Shown in pieces: positions 21,711 through 32,304 of a DNA stretch of 64,000 nt. A model generated the notes under the pieces. The model did not search any database. It was not told the origin of the DNA and saw only the letters and a program-made list of their open reading frames with translations. The stretch comes from Enterobacter sp. RIT418. GTDB taxonomy: Bacteria; Pseudomonadota; Gammaproteobacteria; Enterobacterales; Enterobacteriaceae. Location of the stretch: positions 1 through 64,000 of the forward strand of contig NZ_QBJD02000008.1 of NCBI RefSeq assembly GCF_003057745.1, in the 5' to 3' direction. Each line of letters opens with the position of its first letter. The stretch's first letter is position 1. A program made the translations under genes and the position numbers.

Positions 21711-22769
21711 ATGCGCAAAATTATCCATGTTGATATGGACTGCTTTTTTGCCGCAGTGGAGATGCGTGACAATCCGGCGCTGCGGGATATCCCCATCGCC
21801 ATTGGCGGCAGTCGCGTTCAGCGCGGCGTGATCAGCACGGCCAACTATCCCGCGCGAAAATATGGCGTGCGCAGCGCCATGCCTACCGCAATGGCCCTAA
21901 AACTTTGCCCTCATCTCACGCTCCTCCCTGGCCGCTTTGAAGCTTACAAAGAAGCGTCCCTGCACATTCGGGAGATCTTCTCTCGCTATACGTCGCTGAT
22001 TGAGCCGCTTTCGCTGGACGAAGCCTATCTTGATGTCACTGACAGCCTGCATTGCCATGGCTCAGCCACGCTGATGGCGCAGGAGATCCGCCAGACCATC
22101 TCAGACGAGCTAAACCTGACCGCATCGGCAGGCATCGCGCCGGTGAAGTTTCTGGCGAAAATCGCGTCCGATCTCAATAAGCCCAACGGTCAGTACGTCA
22201 TCACCCCTGAGGAGGTTCCGGCGTTTTTGAAAACCCTGCCGCTCGGTAAAATTCCCGGCGTGGGGAAAGTTTCCGCCGCTAAGCTGGAAAGCATGGGATT
22301 ACGAACCTGCGAGGACGTGCAGCGAAGCGATCTGGCGATGCTGCTCAAGCGTTTTGGCAAGTTTGGCCGCGTACTGTGGGAGCGCAGTCAGGGAATAGAC
22401 GATCGTGATGTTAACAGCGAACGGCTGCGCAAATCCGTCGGGGTTGAGCGCACCCTCAGTGAAGATATTCACGACTGGTCCGCGTGTGAAACCATCATTA
22501 CGGAACAGCTCTACCCGGAGCTGGAGCGGCGTTTAAGCAAGGTAAAGCCCGACCTGCTGATTGCGCGTCAGGGCATCAAGCTGAAGTTCAATGACTTCCA
22601 GCAGACGACGCAGGAGCACGTCTGGCCGCGCCTGAATAAAGACGATCTTATCGCAACGGCAAAAAAGGCCTGGGAGGAACGGCGGGCAGGGCGTGGGGTT
22701 CGGCTGGTGGGGCTGCACGTCACGCTGCTTGATCCGCAGCTGGAGCGACAGCTGGTGTTGGGGTTGTAA
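21711..22769 (+). CDS. dinB: DNA polymerase IV (Y family)
   Basis: Pol IV is the error-prone translesion polymerase induced in the SOS response. The 352-residue protein has the Y-family catalytic residues in [12 protein letters not shown] (D8) and SLDEAYLDV (D103, E104). It also has two helix-hairpin-helix regions ([13 protein letters not shown]), a little-finger domain, and the beta-clamp-binding C-terminus QLVLGL. A LexA box is directly upstream. Unlike E. coli there are no yafNOP genes behind it; it converges directly on pepD. Confidence 0.97.
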   Translation: MRKIIHVDMDCFFAAVEMRDNPALRDIPIAIGGSRVQRGVISTANYPARKYGVRSAMPTAMALKLCPHLTLLPGRFEAYKEASLHIREIFSRYTSLIEPLSLDEAYLDVTDSLHCHGSATLMAQEIRQTISDELNLTASAGIAPVKFLAKIASDLNKPNGQYVITPEEVPAFLKTLPLGKIPGVGKVSAAKLESMGLRTCEDVQRSDLAMLLKRFGKFGRVLWERSQGIDDRDVNSERLRKSVGVERTLSEDIHDWSACETIITEQLYPELERRLSKVKPDLLIARQGIKLKFNDFQQTTQEHVWPRLNKDDLIATAKKAWEERRAGRGVRLVGLHVTLLDPQLERQLVLGL

Positions 22770-22794
22770 AAAAGTCCGGTGGCGAGACGTTGTT

Positions 22795-22830
22795 CACCCT
22801 CTCCCATTGGGAGAGGGCTGGGGGGAGGGG
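22795..22830. repeat. CCCTCTCCC/GGGAGAGGG intergenic palindrome, copy 1
   Basis: CCCTCTCCC-ATT-GGGAGAGGG is followed by CTGGGGGGAGGGG, between convergent dinB and pepD. The same core recurs near 39361, 42951 and 63167. It is probably a mobile-type extragenic palindrome that doubles as a terminator hairpin. Confidence 0.7.
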
Positions 22831-22831
22831 A

Positions 22832-24289
22832 TTACTTCGCAGGAATCGCCTTCAGCAGTTCGGTCAGCAGCGTCCAGTAATGGCCCACGCTTTCAATATG
22901 AACCTGCTCATCCGGCGAGTGCGGCCCGGTGATGGTTGGCCCAATGGAGACCATGTCCATGTCCGGATACGGTTTCTTGAACAGACCGCACTCCAGGCCC
23001 GCGTGAATCACCTGGATGTTTGGCGTGCTGTTGAACAGACGCTGGTAAGTTTCACGCACCAAAGCCATTACCGGAGAGCTTGCATCCGGCTGCCAGCCCG
23101 GGTAGCTCCCTTTCGCAGACGTTTTCGCGCCTGCCAGGGTGCCCAGTGATTCCAGCATGCTCACCACGTACTCTTTACCGCTGTCGATAAGCGAGCGGAT
23201 CAGGCAGATGATCTCCGCGCTGTCGTCGCTCATGGTTACTACGCCCACGTTTAGTGAGGTTTCCACCACGCCTTTCGCCACGTCAGAGTTGCGGATCACG
23301 CCGTTTGGCGTCGCGTTCAGCAGCTGTACAAAGGCGTCACGAGACTGCGCGGTCAGCGCGGATTTATCGGTCGAGACGGACTCCAGCACCACGGTCAGGT
23401 TTTTCTCTTTAGCTGACAGTTCGTTTTTCAGGATATCCAGATAAACGCCGGAGAGCTTTTTCAGCTCGTCCGCTTTTGCAGCGGGTGCGGCAACGGTGGC
23501 GAACGCTTCGCGCGGGATGGCGTTGCGCAGCGTGCCGCCGTTGAAATCGACCAGACGCAGATCCAGCTCGGCCGCGTGGCCCGCCAGGAAGCGCGCCAGC
23601 AGCTTGTTGGCATTCCCCAGGCCCAGGTGAATGTCACCGCCGGAGTGACCGCCCTTCAGCCCTTTCAGCGTCAGCTTGAAGGTCTCAAAACCAGCAGGAA
23701 TCGCTTCACGGGAGAGTGGCAGGGTGGAGATGAAATCAATCCCGCCCGCGCAGCCCATGTAGATCTCACCTTCTTCTTCGGAGTCGGTGTTGATCAGGAT
23801 GTCCGCCTGCAGCCAGTTCGCCTGCAGGCCAAACGCACCGTCCATGCCCGCTTCTTCGGTCATGGTCAGCAGCACTTCCAGCGGGCCGTGCTCAACGCTG
23901 TCGTCAGCCAGCACCGCCAGCGCAGAGGCCATACCGATACCGTTATCCGCGCCGAGCGTGGTGCCGCGCGCTTTCACCCACTCACCGTCGATGTACGGCC
24001 GAATAGGATCTTTGGTGAAGTCGTGAACGGTATCGTTGTTTTTCTGCGGAACCATATCCAGGTGCGCCTGCAGCACAACCGGTTTACGGTTTTCCATCCC
24101 TGCGGTCGCGGGTTTGCGAATCAGGATGTTGCCCACCTGGTCACGCTCGGCGTGCAGGCCTTTTTCCTTAGCCCAGCCCATAATGTGTTCGGCTAATTGT
24201 TCTTCATGGTAGGACGGGTGTGGAATAGAACAGATTTTGGCAAAAATATCCCACAGCGGCTGTGGCGATAATTGAGACAGTTCAGACAC
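22832..24289 (-). CDS. pepD: Aminoacyl-histidine dipeptidase (peptidase D, carnosinase)
   Basis: PepD is a cytosolic M20-family zinc dipeptidase with broad specificity, including Xaa-His. The 485 residues match E. coli PepD. Metal and catalytic segments are LQAHLDMVP, TTLGADNGIGMA and MTEEAGMDGAFG. The lid domain (about residues 210-390) mediates dimerisation. It is divergent from gpt with a 260-bp gap. Confidence 0.97.
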   Translation of the reverse strand: MSELSQLSPQPLWDIFAKICSIPHPSYHEEQLAEHIMGWAKEKGLHAERDQVGNILIRKPATAGMENRKPVVLQAHLDMVPQKNNDTVHDFTKDPIRPYIDGEWVKARGTTLGADNGIGMASALAVLADDSVEHGPLEVLLTMTEEAGMDGAFGLQANWLQADILINTDSEEEGEIYMGCAGGIDFISTLPLSREAIPAGFETFKLTLKGLKGGHSGGDIHLGLGNANKLLARFLAGHAAELDLRLVDFNGGTLRNAIPREAFATVAAPAAKADELKKLSGVYLDILKNELSAKEKNLTVVLESVSTDKSALTAQSRDAFVQLLNATPNGVIRNSDVAKGVVETSLNVGVVTMSDDSAEIICLIRSLIDSGKEYVVSMLESLGTLAGAKTSAKGSYPGWQPDASSPVMALVRETYQRLFNSTPNIQVIHAGLECGLFKKPYPDMDMVSIGPTITGPHSPDEQVHIESVGHYWTLLTELLKAIPAK

Positions 24290-24454
24290 GATAAGTCTCC
24301 TTGTCGATGCGCTGCAAATCAGGTCGCAGGGCAGAGGGTTAGCAGGTTAATAGTTACCACAAGTCAGGCTTGCGAGATGTCTCTGAGAATACCACTTTCT
24401 CCGGGCGCGGGTAGCATAAAGCATGCAAAAACTCAGGCTCGGGGCGCTAAAGAC

Positions 24455-24483
24455 TGGTTTTTAGTGCGTCAGATCTCTATAAT
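24455..24483 (+). promoter_or_regulatory. Probable promoter of gpt
   Basis: A perfect TATAAT lies at 24478-24483, with TGGTTT 17 bases upstream as a poor -35 box. The start of gpt is 66 bases downstream. Confidence 0.45.
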
Positions 24484-24549
24484 CTCGCGCAACCTATTTC
24501 CCCCTCGAACACTTTTTAAGCCGTATAAAAACAGGCTGGGACACTTCAC

Positions 24550-25008
24550 ATGAGCGAAAAATACGTCGTCACCTGGGACATGTTGCAGATTCACGCACGC
24601 AAGCTGGCTGCGCGTCTGATGCCTTCCGAACAGTGGAAAGGCATTATTGCCGTCAGCCGTGGCGGTTTAGTACCGGGGGCGCTGCTGGCACGTGAGCTGG
24701 GTATTCGCCATGTCGATACCGTTTGTATCTCCAGCTATGACCACGACAACCAGCGCGAGCTGAAGGTGCTGAAACGCGCGGAGGGCGACGGTGAAGGCTT
24801 CATCGTCATTGACGATCTGGTGGACACCGGTGGTACCGCGGTCGCTATCCGTGAAATGTATCCAAAAGCGCATTTCGTGACCATCTTTGCGAAGCCTGCA
24901 GGCCGCCCGCTGGTTGACGACTACGTGATTGATATCCCGCAGGACACCTGGATTGAACAGCCATGGGATATGGGCGTGGTCTTCGTACCGCCTATCTCTG
25001 GCCGCTAA
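24550..25008 (+). CDS. gpt: Xanthine-guanine phosphoribosyltransferase
   Basis: Gpt salvages guanine, xanthine and (weakly) hypoxanthine with PRPP, and is loosely membrane associated. The 152 residues equal E. coli Gpt. The PRPP-binding loop [14 protein letters not shown] is at about residues 84-97. It is followed by a strong terminator at 25027-25058. Confidence 0.97.
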   Translation: MSEKYVVTWDMLQIHARKLAARLMPSEQWKGIIAVSRGGLVPGALLARELGIRHVDTVCISSYDHDNQRELKVLKRAEGDGEGFIVIDDLVDTGGTAVAIREMYPKAHFVTIFAKPAGRPLVDDYVIDIPQDTWIEQPWDMGVVFVPPISGR

Positions 25009-25026
25009 GTCAGAACGTAACTTTAC

Positions 25027-25058
25027 ACGCCCGGCACTGCCGGGCGTTGTTCTTTTTA
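25027..25058 (+). terminator. Terminator of gpt
   Basis: An ACGCCCGGCA / TGCCGGGCGT stem with a 1-2 base loop is followed by TTGTTCTTTTT. It lies 18 bases after the stop codon. Confidence 0.85.
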
Positions 25059-25111
25059 GCCTGTAGCGCGTTACAATGGTCTCTATATGACGTATTCATG
25101 GAGGCAACGTA

Positions 25112-26356
25112 ATGACGCAGGCGAATCTCTCCGAGACGCTCTTTAAACCCCGCTTCAAGCACCCGGAAACTTCGACGCTGGTGCGTCGCTTCAATCCCGG
25201 AACAATGCCTGCCGTGCAATCCGCGTTAGACGGTAAAAACGTGCCCCACTGGTACCGCATGATTAACCGCCTGATGTGGGTCTGGCGCGGCATCGATCCC
25301 CGTGAAATTCTCGACGTGCAGGCGCGCATCGTGATGAGCGAGGCTGAGCGTACCGACAGCGAGCTCTACGATACGGTGGTGGGCTACCGCGGCGGAAACT
25401 GGATTTATGAGTGGTCCACGCAGGCGATGCTTTGGCAGCAAAAGGCCAGCCAGGAAGAAGATGCCGCGCTAAGCGGCAAGCACTGGCTGCATGCGGCCAA
25501 CCTTTATAGCATTGCGGCTTACCCGCACCTCAAGGGCGACGAGCTGGCTGAGCAGGCCCAGGCGCTGGCAAATCGCGCCTATGAAGAGGCCGCGCAGCGC
25601 CTGTCATGCCGTATGCGCGAAGTTGAGTTTACGATTCCGGGCGGATCGCCGGTAACGGGGTTCCTGCACATGCCGGACGGGGAAGGCCCTTTCTCGACGG
25701 TGCTGATGTGCGGTGGCCTGGATTCGCTGCAAATCGACTATTTCAGCCTGTTTGAGCGCTATTTCGCCCCGAAAGGGATCGCGATGCTCACGCTGGATAT
25801 GCCTTCAATTGGCTTCTCGACGAAGTGGAAACTGACGCAGGATTCCAGCCTGCTGCACCAGCACGCGTTGAAAGCGCTGGAAAACCTTCCCTGGATCGAT
25901 CACACCCGCGTCGCCGCATTCGGCTTCCGCTTCGGTGCGAACGTCGCGGTGCGGCTGGCGTACCTCGAGTCCTCGCGCCTGAAAGCGGTGGCGTGCCTCG
26001 GGCCCGTCGTTCACGCGCTGCTCAGCGATCCGAAGCTGCAGGGCAGCGTGCCGGAAATGTATCTCGACGTGCTGGCGAGCCGCCTCGGCATGCACGATGC
26101 CTCCGATGATGCGCTGCGCGTTGAGCTGAACCGCTACTCGCTGAAAACGCAGGGGCTGCTGGGCCGCCGCTGCCCAACGCCGATGCTGTCGGGCTTCTGG
26201 AAAAACGATCCATTCAGCCCGGAAGAAGAGTCGCGTTTAATCACCTCGTCATCTTCGGATGGCAAACTGCTTGAGGTGCCGTTCAGCCCGGTGTATCAGA
26301 ATTTTGACAAAGCGCTTAACGAAATTACGCGGTGGATAGAAAAGAGATTGTGTTAA
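25112..26356 (+). CDS. frsA: Esterase FrsA (fermentation-respiration switch protein)
   Basis: This 414-residue alpha/beta-hydrolase-fold protein has the same length as E. coli FrsA. The nucleophile-elbow region reads [16 protein letters not shown], where the usual catalytic Ser position is replaced (GFRFG). The C-terminal [15 protein letters not shown] is conserved. The name comes from reported binding to enzyme IIA-Glc; its catalytic role is disputed. It lies between gpt and crl as in E. coli. Confidence 0.93.
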   Translation: MTQANLSETLFKPRFKHPETSTLVRRFNPGTMPAVQSALDGKNVPHWYRMINRLMWVWRGIDPREILDVQARIVMSEAERTDSELYDTVVGYRGGNWIYEWSTQAMLWQQKASQEEDAALSGKHWLHAANLYSIAAYPHLKGDELAEQAQALANRAYEEAAQRLSCRMREVEFTIPGGSPVTGFLHMPDGEGPFSTVLMCGGLDSLQIDYFSLFERYFAPKGIAMLTLDMPSIGFSTKWKLTQDSSLLHQHALKALENLPWIDHTRVAAFGFRFGANVAVRLAYLESSRLKAVACLGPVVHALLSDPKLQGSVPEMYLDVLASRLGMHDASDDALRVELNRYSLKTQGLLGRRCPTPMLSGFWKNDPFSPEEESRLITSSSSDGKLLEVPFSPVYQNFDKALNEITRWIEKRLC

Positions 26357-26413
26357 GAGATTGCTAAATTTTGCTGGTTTGGTAAAACAGTGACTTCACA
26401 AAAGGAGATCGCA

Positions 26414-26815
26414 ATGACGTTACCGAGTGGACACCCGAAAAGTAGACTGATTAAGAAGTTCATGGCTCTTGGCCCGTATATTCGAGAAGAGCAGTGTGAA
26501 GAGAATCACTTTTTTTTCGACTGCCTGGCTGTTTGCGTCAATGTGAAGCGTGCACCCGAAAAACGTGAGTTTTGGGGCTGGTGGATGGAAATGGAAGCAG
26601 AAGAAAAGCGCTTCACCTATAGCTATCAGTTTGGCCTGTTCAATAAAGACGGCAACTGGCAGGCAGCGCCTATCAAAGATCAGGAAGTGATCGATCGTCT
26701 TGAGCATACGCTGCAGGAGTACCTCGGCAAGGCTCGAGCCCTGCTGGCAACGCTGGAGCTGAAGCTGGAACCAGCGGATGATTTTTCAAGCGAGGCGGTG
26801 AAGCTAACGGCATAG
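26414..26815 (+). CDS. crl: Sigma factor-binding protein Crl
   Basis: Crl binds sigma-S and promotes its assembly with core RNA polymerase, raising RpoS-dependent transcription (including curli genes). The 133-residue protein starts [15 protein letters not shown], and the conserved [11 protein letters not shown] segment is present. I use the ATG at 26414, with AAAGGAG 6 bases upstream; an in-frame ATG 24 bases earlier would add residues absent from the family. Confidence 0.95.
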   Translation: MTLPSGHPKSRLIKKFMALGPYIREEQCEENHFFFDCLAVCVNVKRAPEKREFWGWWMEMEAEEKRFTYSYQFGLFNKDGNWQAAPIKDQEVIDRLEHTLQEYLGKARALLATLELKLEPADDFSSEAVKLTA

Positions 26816-26829
26816 GTTGGCAATCTTAT

Positions 26830-26874
26830 CCGGCCTGCTCGATCCCGTAGGCCCGGTAAGCGCAGCGCCATCGG
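26830..26874. repeat. REP/BIME-like element between crl and phoE
   Basis: CCGGCCTGCTC...GTAGGCCCGGTAAGCGCAGCGCC is typical of enterobacterial REP sequences. It lies just before the shared terminator. Confidence 0.7.
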
Positions 26875-26878
26875 ACAT

Positions 26879-26907
26879 AAAAAACCGGCATTTAAGCCGG
26901 TTTTTTT
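26879..26907. terminator. Bidirectional terminator between crl and phoE
   Basis: An AAAAAACCGGC / GCCGGTTTTTTT stem has T runs in both directions and lies between convergent genes. Confidence 0.88.
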
Positions 26908-26919
26908 ATTACCGCAAAA

Positions 26920-27972
26920 TCAGAACTGGTACGTCATACCCAAGGCAACGATATCATCGCTGCTCACGCCGAGCTTATTATTGTCATCGATCTGGTTGAT
27001 TTTGTAATCAACAAATGCGGACATATTTTTGTTGAAATAATAGGTCGCGCCCACGTCGATGTATTTCACGATGTCTTCGTCACCGATGCCTTCAATATCC
27101 TTGCCTTTAGACTGGACGTAGCCCAGGGACGGACGCAGGCCAAAATCAAACTGATATTGTGCAACCACTTCGAAGTTTTGCGCTTTATTCGCAAAGCCGC
27201 CGGAAATGGGCGCCATATTGCGGGTTTCAGAATAAATAGTCGCCAGGTAAATATCGTTGGCATCATATTTCACACCTGTCGCCCAGCCTTCCGCTTTTTT
27301 ACCTTCACCGCGCGCCTGCAGGTTCTGTTCGTTGGTGCGGTCCGAGCTGGCGTAAGCGCCAATGACGGAGAAATCGCTGCCGCCGAAGTCATAGCTCAGA
27401 GAAGTCCCGAAGCCGTCGCCGTTCTGTTTTTTCACGTCGCGGTTTTCGTTTTTACCCTGATATTGCAGGGTCATGTCCAGGCCATCAACCATTCCGAAGA
27501 AGTCGGTATTGCGGTAGGTGGCAAGGCCGCTGGCGCGTTTGGTCATGAAGTTATCGGTCTGGGCCAGGCCGTCACCGCCAAATTCAGGGAACATATCGGT
27601 ATAGGCGGCAACGTCATACAGCGCGCCCAGGTTACGGCCATAGTCGAAAGAGCCGAAGTCTTTGAGCTTAATACCCGCGAAGGCCAGACGGGTTTTCTGT
27701 GATGAATCACTTTCCGCTTTATTGCCCGCAAATTCGGCTTCCCAGCGGCCGTAGCCCGTGAGCTGATCGTTAATCTGCGTTTCGCCTTTAAAACCGAAAC
27801 GCACGTAGGTCTGGTCGCCGTCTTTAGCGTCGTCATCACTGATGTAGTGCATCGCTTTTACTTTGCCGTACACGTCCAGTTTATTTCCATTTTTATTATA
27901 AACTTCTGCAGCGTGAACAGATGCGGAAGCCACGACGCCCATTACCACTAATGCCAGAGTGCTTTTTTTCAT
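26920..27972 (-). CDS. phoE: Outer membrane phosphoporin PhoE
   Basis: PhoE is a trimeric 16-strand general porin with preference for anions and phosphate, induced on phosphate starvation. The 350 residues include a signal peptide (about 1-21, cleaved after ASVHA). [21 protein letters not shown] opens the mature protein, [12 protein letters not shown] lies in the constriction-loop region, and the C-terminus ends in the BAM signal GMTYQF. The gene is downstream of a PhoB box and divergent from proB. Its place next to proBA is that of phoE rather than ompC/ompF. Confidence 0.93.
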   Translation of the reverse strand: MKKSTLALVVMGVVASASVHAAEVYNKNGNKLDVYGKVKAMHYISDDDAKDGDQTYVRFGFKGETQINDQLTGYGRWEAEFAGNKAESDSSQKTRLAFAGIKLKDFGSFDYGRNLGALYDVAAYTDMFPEFGGDGLAQTDNFMTKRASGLATYRNTDFFGMVDGLDMTLQYQGKNENRDVKKQNGDGFGTSLSYDFGGSDFSVIGAYASSDRTNEQNLQARGEGKKAEGWATGVKYDANDIYLATIYSETRNMAPISGGFANKAQNFEVVAQYQFDFGLRPSLGYVQSKGKDIEGIGDEDIVKYIDVGATYYFNKNMSAFVDYKINQIDDNNKLGVSSDDIVALGMTYQF

Positions 27973-28276
27973 TTTCGATCCTGAGTGTTTTATAAACGCG
28001 CTAATATTCGCTGAACGATAAGCTCATGCTTATGTCCCGTGAAAAACAGGAAGGGTTTTAACGCTCTGGAATGAAAGTTTTATGACAAATTGAGAATTAA
28101 TCTAAAAATTTGTGTTTTATTATTTCAGTCATGAAAATGTCAAAATCTGCCGCTACGCTTCCTGATCCCGCGCAACAAAGTGTTCCGCTTTGTGCTAAGG
28201 CTGTTGGCAACGGGGCTGAGTCCTGCTAAAACGTCTGCTTACATCACTTTCCCTTATTGTTGAACGGCAGAGAATC
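27973..28276. other. phoE-proB intergenic region
   Basis: This 304-bp divergent control region is AT-rich on the phoE side. It holds the PhoB box at 28071-28088 (for phoE). A second, weaker PhoB-like pair, TTTGACA-TTTT-CATGACT on the minus strand, lies near 28129-28146. No gene is apparent. Confidence 0.55.
28071..28088 (-). promoter_or_regulatory. PhoB box of phoE
   Basis: On the minus strand TTGTCAT-AAAA-CTTTCAT matches the 7-4-7 PhoB consensus CTGTCAT-AwAw-CTGTCAy at 16 of 18 positions. A TAAAAC -10-like element follows 10 bases later, about 80 bases before the phoE start codon. Confidence 0.82.
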
Positions 28277-29380
28277 ATGAGTGACAGCCAGACGCTGGTG
28301 GTAAAACTCGGTACCAGTGTTTTAACAGGCGGATCGCGCCGCCTTAATCGCGCCCACATCGTTGAGCTTGTACGCCAGTGCGCTCAGCTGCATGCCGCAG
28401 GGCATCGTATCGTTATTGTGACTTCCGGGGCGATTGCTGCCGGGCGCGAGCACCTGGGCTACCCCGAACTCCCCGCGACGATCGCCTCCAAACAGCTGCT
28501 GGCCGCCGTGGGACAAAGCCGACTTATTCAGCTTTGGGAACAGCTGTTCTCCATCTATGGCATCCACGTTGGGCAGATGTTGCTGACGCGTGCGGATATG
28601 GAAGACAGAGAGCGCTTCCTGAACGCCCGCGACACGCTGCGCGCGCTGCTGGACAACAATATCGTTCCCGTCATTAACGAAAATGACGCCGTCGCGACCG
28701 CTGAAATCAAAGTGGGCGACAACGATAATCTCTCCGCGCTGGCCGCGATTCTGGCAGGGGCGGATAAGTTACTGCTTCTGACCGACCAGCAGGGGCTGTT
28801 TACCGCCGACCCACGCTCTAACCCGCAGGCCGAGCTGATTACCGATGTGCATGGCATCGACGACGCGCTGCGCGCCGTGGCAGGCGATAGTGTTTCCGGT
28901 CTTGGCACCGGCGGCATGGGCACCAAGCTGCAGGCCGCCGACGTGGCCTGCCGCGCCGGAATCGACACCATCATCGCCGCAGGCAGCCGCCCCGGCGTGA
29001 TCGGCGACGTGATGGAAGGCATTTCGGTAGGCACGCGCTTCCACGCGCAGGAATCGCCGCTGGAAAACCGCAAACGCTGGATTTTCGGCGCGCCGCCGGC
29101 CGGTGAGCTGACCGTGGATGAAGGGGCCACCGCGGCAATTCTGGAAAGAGGGAGTTCATTACTTCCAAAAGGAATTAAAAGCGTGACAGGTAACTTCTCC
29201 CGTGGTGAAGTGATCCGCATTCGCAATCTTGAAGGTCGCGACATCGCCCACGGCGTGAGCCGCTATAACAGCGACGCGCTGCGCCGCATTGCCGGCCACC
29301 ACTCGCAGCAGATCGACGCCATTCTGGGCTATGAATATGGCCCGGTTGCCGTGCATCGCGACGACATGATTATTCGTTAA
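28277..29380 (+). CDS. proB: Glutamate 5-kinase
   Basis: ProB phosphorylates glutamate to gamma-glutamyl phosphate, the feedback-regulated first step of proline synthesis. The 367 residues comprise an amino acid kinase domain (about 1-260; [43 protein letters not shown]) and a C-terminal PUA domain (about 275-360). It forms an operon with proA, 11 bases apart. Confidence 0.97.
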   Translation: MSDSQTLVVKLGTSVLTGGSRRLNRAHIVELVRQCAQLHAAGHRIVIVTSGAIAAGREHLGYPELPATIASKQLLAAVGQSRLIQLWEQLFSIYGIHVGQMLLTRADMEDRERFLNARDTLRALLDNNIVPVINENDAVATAEIKVGDNDNLSALAAILAGADKLLLLTDQQGLFTADPRSNPQAELITDVHGIDDALRAVAGDSVSGLGTGGMGTKLQAADVACRAGIDTIIAAGSRPGVIGDVMEGISVGTRFHAQESPLENRKRWIFGAPPAGELTVDEGATAAILERGSSLLPKGIKSVTGNFSRGEVIRIRNLEGRDIAHGVSRYNSDALRRIAGHHSQQIDAILGYEYGPVAVHRDDMIIR

Positions 29381-29391
29381 GGAGCCTGAAC

Positions 29392-30645
29392 ATGCTGGAA
29401 CAAATGGGCGCAGCCGCGAAGGCCGCCTCGTATAAGCTGGCGCTCCTTTCCAGCCGCGAGAAAAACCGCGTGCTGGAAAAAATCGCTGATTATCTTGAAT
29501 CACAATCCGCTGAAATCCTGCTCGCCAACGAGCAGGACCTGCTGGAAGCCCGCCGCAACGGCCTGAGCGAAGCGATGCTTGACCGCCTGGCGCTGACGCC
29601 AGCGCGCCTGAAAGGTATCGCCGACGATGTTCGTCAGGTCTGCAGTCTGGCCGATCCGGTCGGCCAGGTGATTGACGGCGGGCTGCTCGACAGCGGGCTG
29701 CGCCTTGAGCGCCGTCGCGTGCCGCTCGGCGTGATTGGCGTGATTTATGAAGCGCGTCCGAACGTTACCGTAGACGTTGCCTCCCTGTGCCTGAAAACCG
29801 GTAACGCCGCCATTCTGCGCGGCGGGAAAGAGACCTGGCGCACCAACGCCGCGACGGTGAAAGTCATCCAGCAGGCGCTGGAGGAGTGTGGCTTACCGGC
29901 GGGGGCCATACAGGCCATCGAAAGCCCGGATCGCGCGCTGGTGAACGAAATGCTGCGCATGGATAAATACATCGACATGCTGATCCCGCGCGGCGGCGCG
30001 GGGCTGCACAAGCTGTGCCGCGAGCAGTCGACCATTCCGGTGATCACAGGCGGTATCGGCGTGTGCCATATCGTGGTCGATGACAGCGCCGAAATTGAGC
30101 CCGCGCTGAAGATCGTTGTGAATGCAAAAACCCAGCGCCCGAGCACCTGCAACACGGTTGAAACGCTGCTGGTGCACGAGGGCATTGCGAGTGCGTTCCT
30201 GCCGGCGTTAAGCAAGCAAATGGCGCAAAGCAAGGTTACGCTTCACGCCGATGCTAACGCTCTGGCGCTGCTTCAGGATGGCCCGGCTAACGTTGTTCCC
30301 GTCAAAGCCGAGCAGTATGACGACGAGTTCCTGTCGCTGGATCTGAACGTGAAGGTGGTCGCCGATCTCGATGACGCTATCGCGCACATTCGCGAGCACG
30401 GTACGCAGCACTCCGATGCGATCCTCACGCGCACGCTAAGCAACGCCGCGCGCTTTGTGAATGAAGTGGACTCGTCTGCGGTATACGTGAACGCCTCCAC
30501 GCGCTTTACCGACGGCGGCCAGTTTGGTCTTGGCGCCGAGGTGGCGGTAAGCACGCAAAAACTTCACGCCCGCGGCCCGATGGGCCTCGAAGCGCTGACC
30601 ACCTACAAGTGGGTCGGCATCGGCGATGATACTATTCGTGCGTAA
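29392..30645 (+). CDS. proA: Gamma-glutamyl phosphate reductase
   Basis: ProA reduces gamma-glutamyl phosphate to glutamate 5-semialdehyde with NADPH. The 417-residue aldehyde-dehydrogenase-fold protein matches E. coli in length. The catalytic Cys is in [13 protein letters not shown], and [13 protein letters not shown] is the family signature. It is the second gene of proBA; the last step, proC, is elsewhere in this window at 59619. Confidence 0.97.
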   Translation: MLEQMGAAAKAASYKLALLSSREKNRVLEKIADYLESQSAEILLANEQDLLEARRNGLSEAMLDRLALTPARLKGIADDVRQVCSLADPVGQVIDGGLLDSGLRLERRRVPLGVIGVIYEARPNVTVDVASLCLKTGNAAILRGGKETWRTNAATVKVIQQALEECGLPAGAIQAIESPDRALVNEMLRMDKYIDMLIPRGGAGLHKLCREQSTIPVITGGIGVCHIVVDDSAEIEPALKIVVNAKTQRPSTCNTVETLLVHEGIASAFLPALSKQMAQSKVTLHADANALALLQDGPANVVPVKAEQYDDEFLSLDLNVKVVADLDDAIAHIREHGTQHSDAILTRTLSNAARFVNEVDSSAVYVNASTRFTDGGQFGLGAEVAVSTQKLHARGPMGLEALTTYKWVGIGDDTIRA

Positions 30646-30756
30646 TTAACTGCGGGTGATGCAAAAATAGCCGTTTGAATCGCAAGGCCATTGACGCATC
30701 ACCCCATTAGATCTACTCTTTTGCCCCGTGGTTACGCTCGTAACCGGCCTCTCAGG

Positions 30757-30832
30757 GCCGATATAGCTCAGTTGGTAGAGCAGCGCATTCGTAATGCGAA
30801 GGTCGTAGGTTCGACTCCTATTATCGGCACCA
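30757..30832 (+). tRNA. thrW: tRNA-Thr (CGT)
   Basis: This is a 76-base tRNA with acceptor stem GCCGATA/TATCGGC, anticodon CGT within ATTCGTAAT, T loop GGTTCGACTCC and encoded CCA. It lies directly after proA, the position of thrW, a common integration site (CP4-6 in E. coli). No integrase or repeated att copy is visible downstream here. Confidence 0.97.
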
Positions 30833-31003
30833 TCTTTTTATACGCTTTCTGCATAGTTGAATTGTTTATTGATGTTGATTGACCCACTTTCAACACAATT
30901 TTATTGATCTTATATATTTATGATAATAATTCCAACTATGGAACCGATGGAATGATTTAACTAAAAAATCTTTAGTCAATAAACCTTATATGGAAAATCA
31001 ATA

Positions 31004-31783
31004 ATGAAAAAATGGATGTTGAGCAAAGCAGTATTGTCGTTATGTCTAATGTCATTGGCTGCGCAGCTTTCGGGATGCGGAACGTTAGCACGTGGTGACA
31101 GTTACAAAGATACTTATCGTGGTGTAGATCGTGATAAGAAAGAGATAACCAATGCTTATTTGTGGGTGCCTTCATTTGGCCTATGGCCGCTCTTTCATAT
31201 CATTTCCCTTCCGATTGATGCTGTTATCGATACCGTATTGCTTCCTGTTGACCTTGTCCTTAGTCACACGCCTAAAAAAGAGCTTGCGCAGTCAGCGGAA
31301 AATATCCCCGTATTCGCTGCCAACTTGACGAACTCACCTGATTTCAGCTATAGCATCCAAAATAAACGAACGGGGGAGATTCTGACGACAGGGATAACAA
31401 GCAAAATACCTCAAAGCGGCAGTCTGTCACCAACCTTTGATATTGTTTCTATTGTAAAGTCGAAATATCCGGAACCGCGTATTGACCCTGTAAAAATTAA
31501 ATGGGAAGTCTCATCCATCAGCGGTAATTCACGTGGTGCAACTACCACCTTTACCGAAACACGTACGCCAACAAGCGATCTCCGTTTTGCAAAGAGTATC
31601 ATTATGCTGTTTATGCCTTGCAATTCAGTAATGGTCATCAATTCTGAACGCTCGTTCTATAATTCCAATATTATTAACCAAAAATTAATACAGGATAGCT
31701 ACAAAAAGCTCGCGCAAATGGCGATGCAGTCGCAGTGTGCTCCGGCAGAGATTAACCCGGAAATACAAGACGTATGGAAATAG
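31004..31783 (+). CDS. YceK/YidQ-like lipoprotein
   Basis: This 259-residue predicted lipoprotein has a signal peptide ending in lipobox LSGC (lipidated C25) followed by GTLARGDSYKDTYRGV. The mature N-terminal part (PSFGLWPLFHIISLPIDAVIDTVLLPVDL) resembles the short YceK/YidQ lipoproteins. The C-terminal ~150 residues are an extension I do not recognise. The gene and its upstream region are clearly more AT-rich than the surrounding chromosome and follow thrW, suggesting acquisition by transfer. The ribosome site is weak. Confidence 0.75.
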   Translation: MKKWMLSKAVLSLCLMSLAAQLSGCGTLARGDSYKDTYRGVDRDKKEITNAYLWVPSFGLWPLFHIISLPIDAVIDTVLLPVDLVLSHTPKKELAQSAENIPVFAANLTNSPDFSYSIQNKRTGEILTTGITSKIPQSGSLSPTFDIVSIVKSKYPEPRIDPVKIKWEVSSISGNSRGATTTFTETRTPTSDLRFAKSIIMLFMPCNSVMVINSERSFYNSNIINQKLIQDSYKKLAQMAMQSQCAPAEINPEIQDVWK

Positions 31784-31983
31784 TGAGCACTGAGGAAGGC
31801 TGTACTCTCCTTAGACAAAATTGCATATGTACGCCTCCGAAAGTATTACTACCCCGTTGGCTCTCAGGCCAAAAGTAATGAGACCGTACCGCTGGCGAAA
31901 CCTAACGTTCACCACTACGCTGTTTAACGGAATATCGCGCCCTCGCTGGCGCGGTTGTTGTCCATTTTTTAACAGGAAGACTT

Positions 31984-32304
31984 ATGAGCGAAGTGAAGAT
32001 TGTTGCTACCCTGACGCCATTCCCGGAGCATGTAGATGCGGTGAGAACCGCCGCGAAAAATATGGTGAAACCCACCCACGGTGAAGCGGGCTGCCTGCAG
32101 TACGATCTGCACGAAAGCCGGGCGGTGCCGGACGTTCGCGAGCTGGAAAAGGAGGGCCGCGTGTCGTTCGTCTTTATCGAGCGCTGGAAAACAGCAGAGG
32201 ATTTAAAACAGCATGTCGCCATGCCCTACCACGATGAATTTCTGGCGATCCTCGACGGCAAGCTCGAAAGTCTGAACGTTCAGCGCCTGACCCCGCTTAG
32301 CTAA
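31984..32304 (+). CDS. Putative quinol monooxygenase (ABM domain)
   Basis: This 106-residue antibiotic-biosynthesis-monooxygenase (dimeric alpha/beta barrel) protein is of the YgiN type. The EAGCLQYDLHES and FIERWKTAEDLKQHVAMPYHDEFL segments are typical. Members oxidise small aromatics or quinols without a metal, but the substrate here is unknown. An AGGAAG ribosome site lies 5 bases before the ATG. Confidence 0.8.
   Translation: MSEVKIVATLTPFPEHVDAVRTAAKNMVKPTHGEAGCLQYDLHESRAVPDVRELEKEGRVSFVFIERWKTAEDLKQHVAMPYHDEFLAILDGKLESLNVQRLTPLS

Noticed and set aside
21607..22831. Toxin-antitoxin genes (yafNO type) expected after dinB
   Set aside because: dinB is followed directly by a palindromic repeat and convergent pepD; there is no room for further genes.
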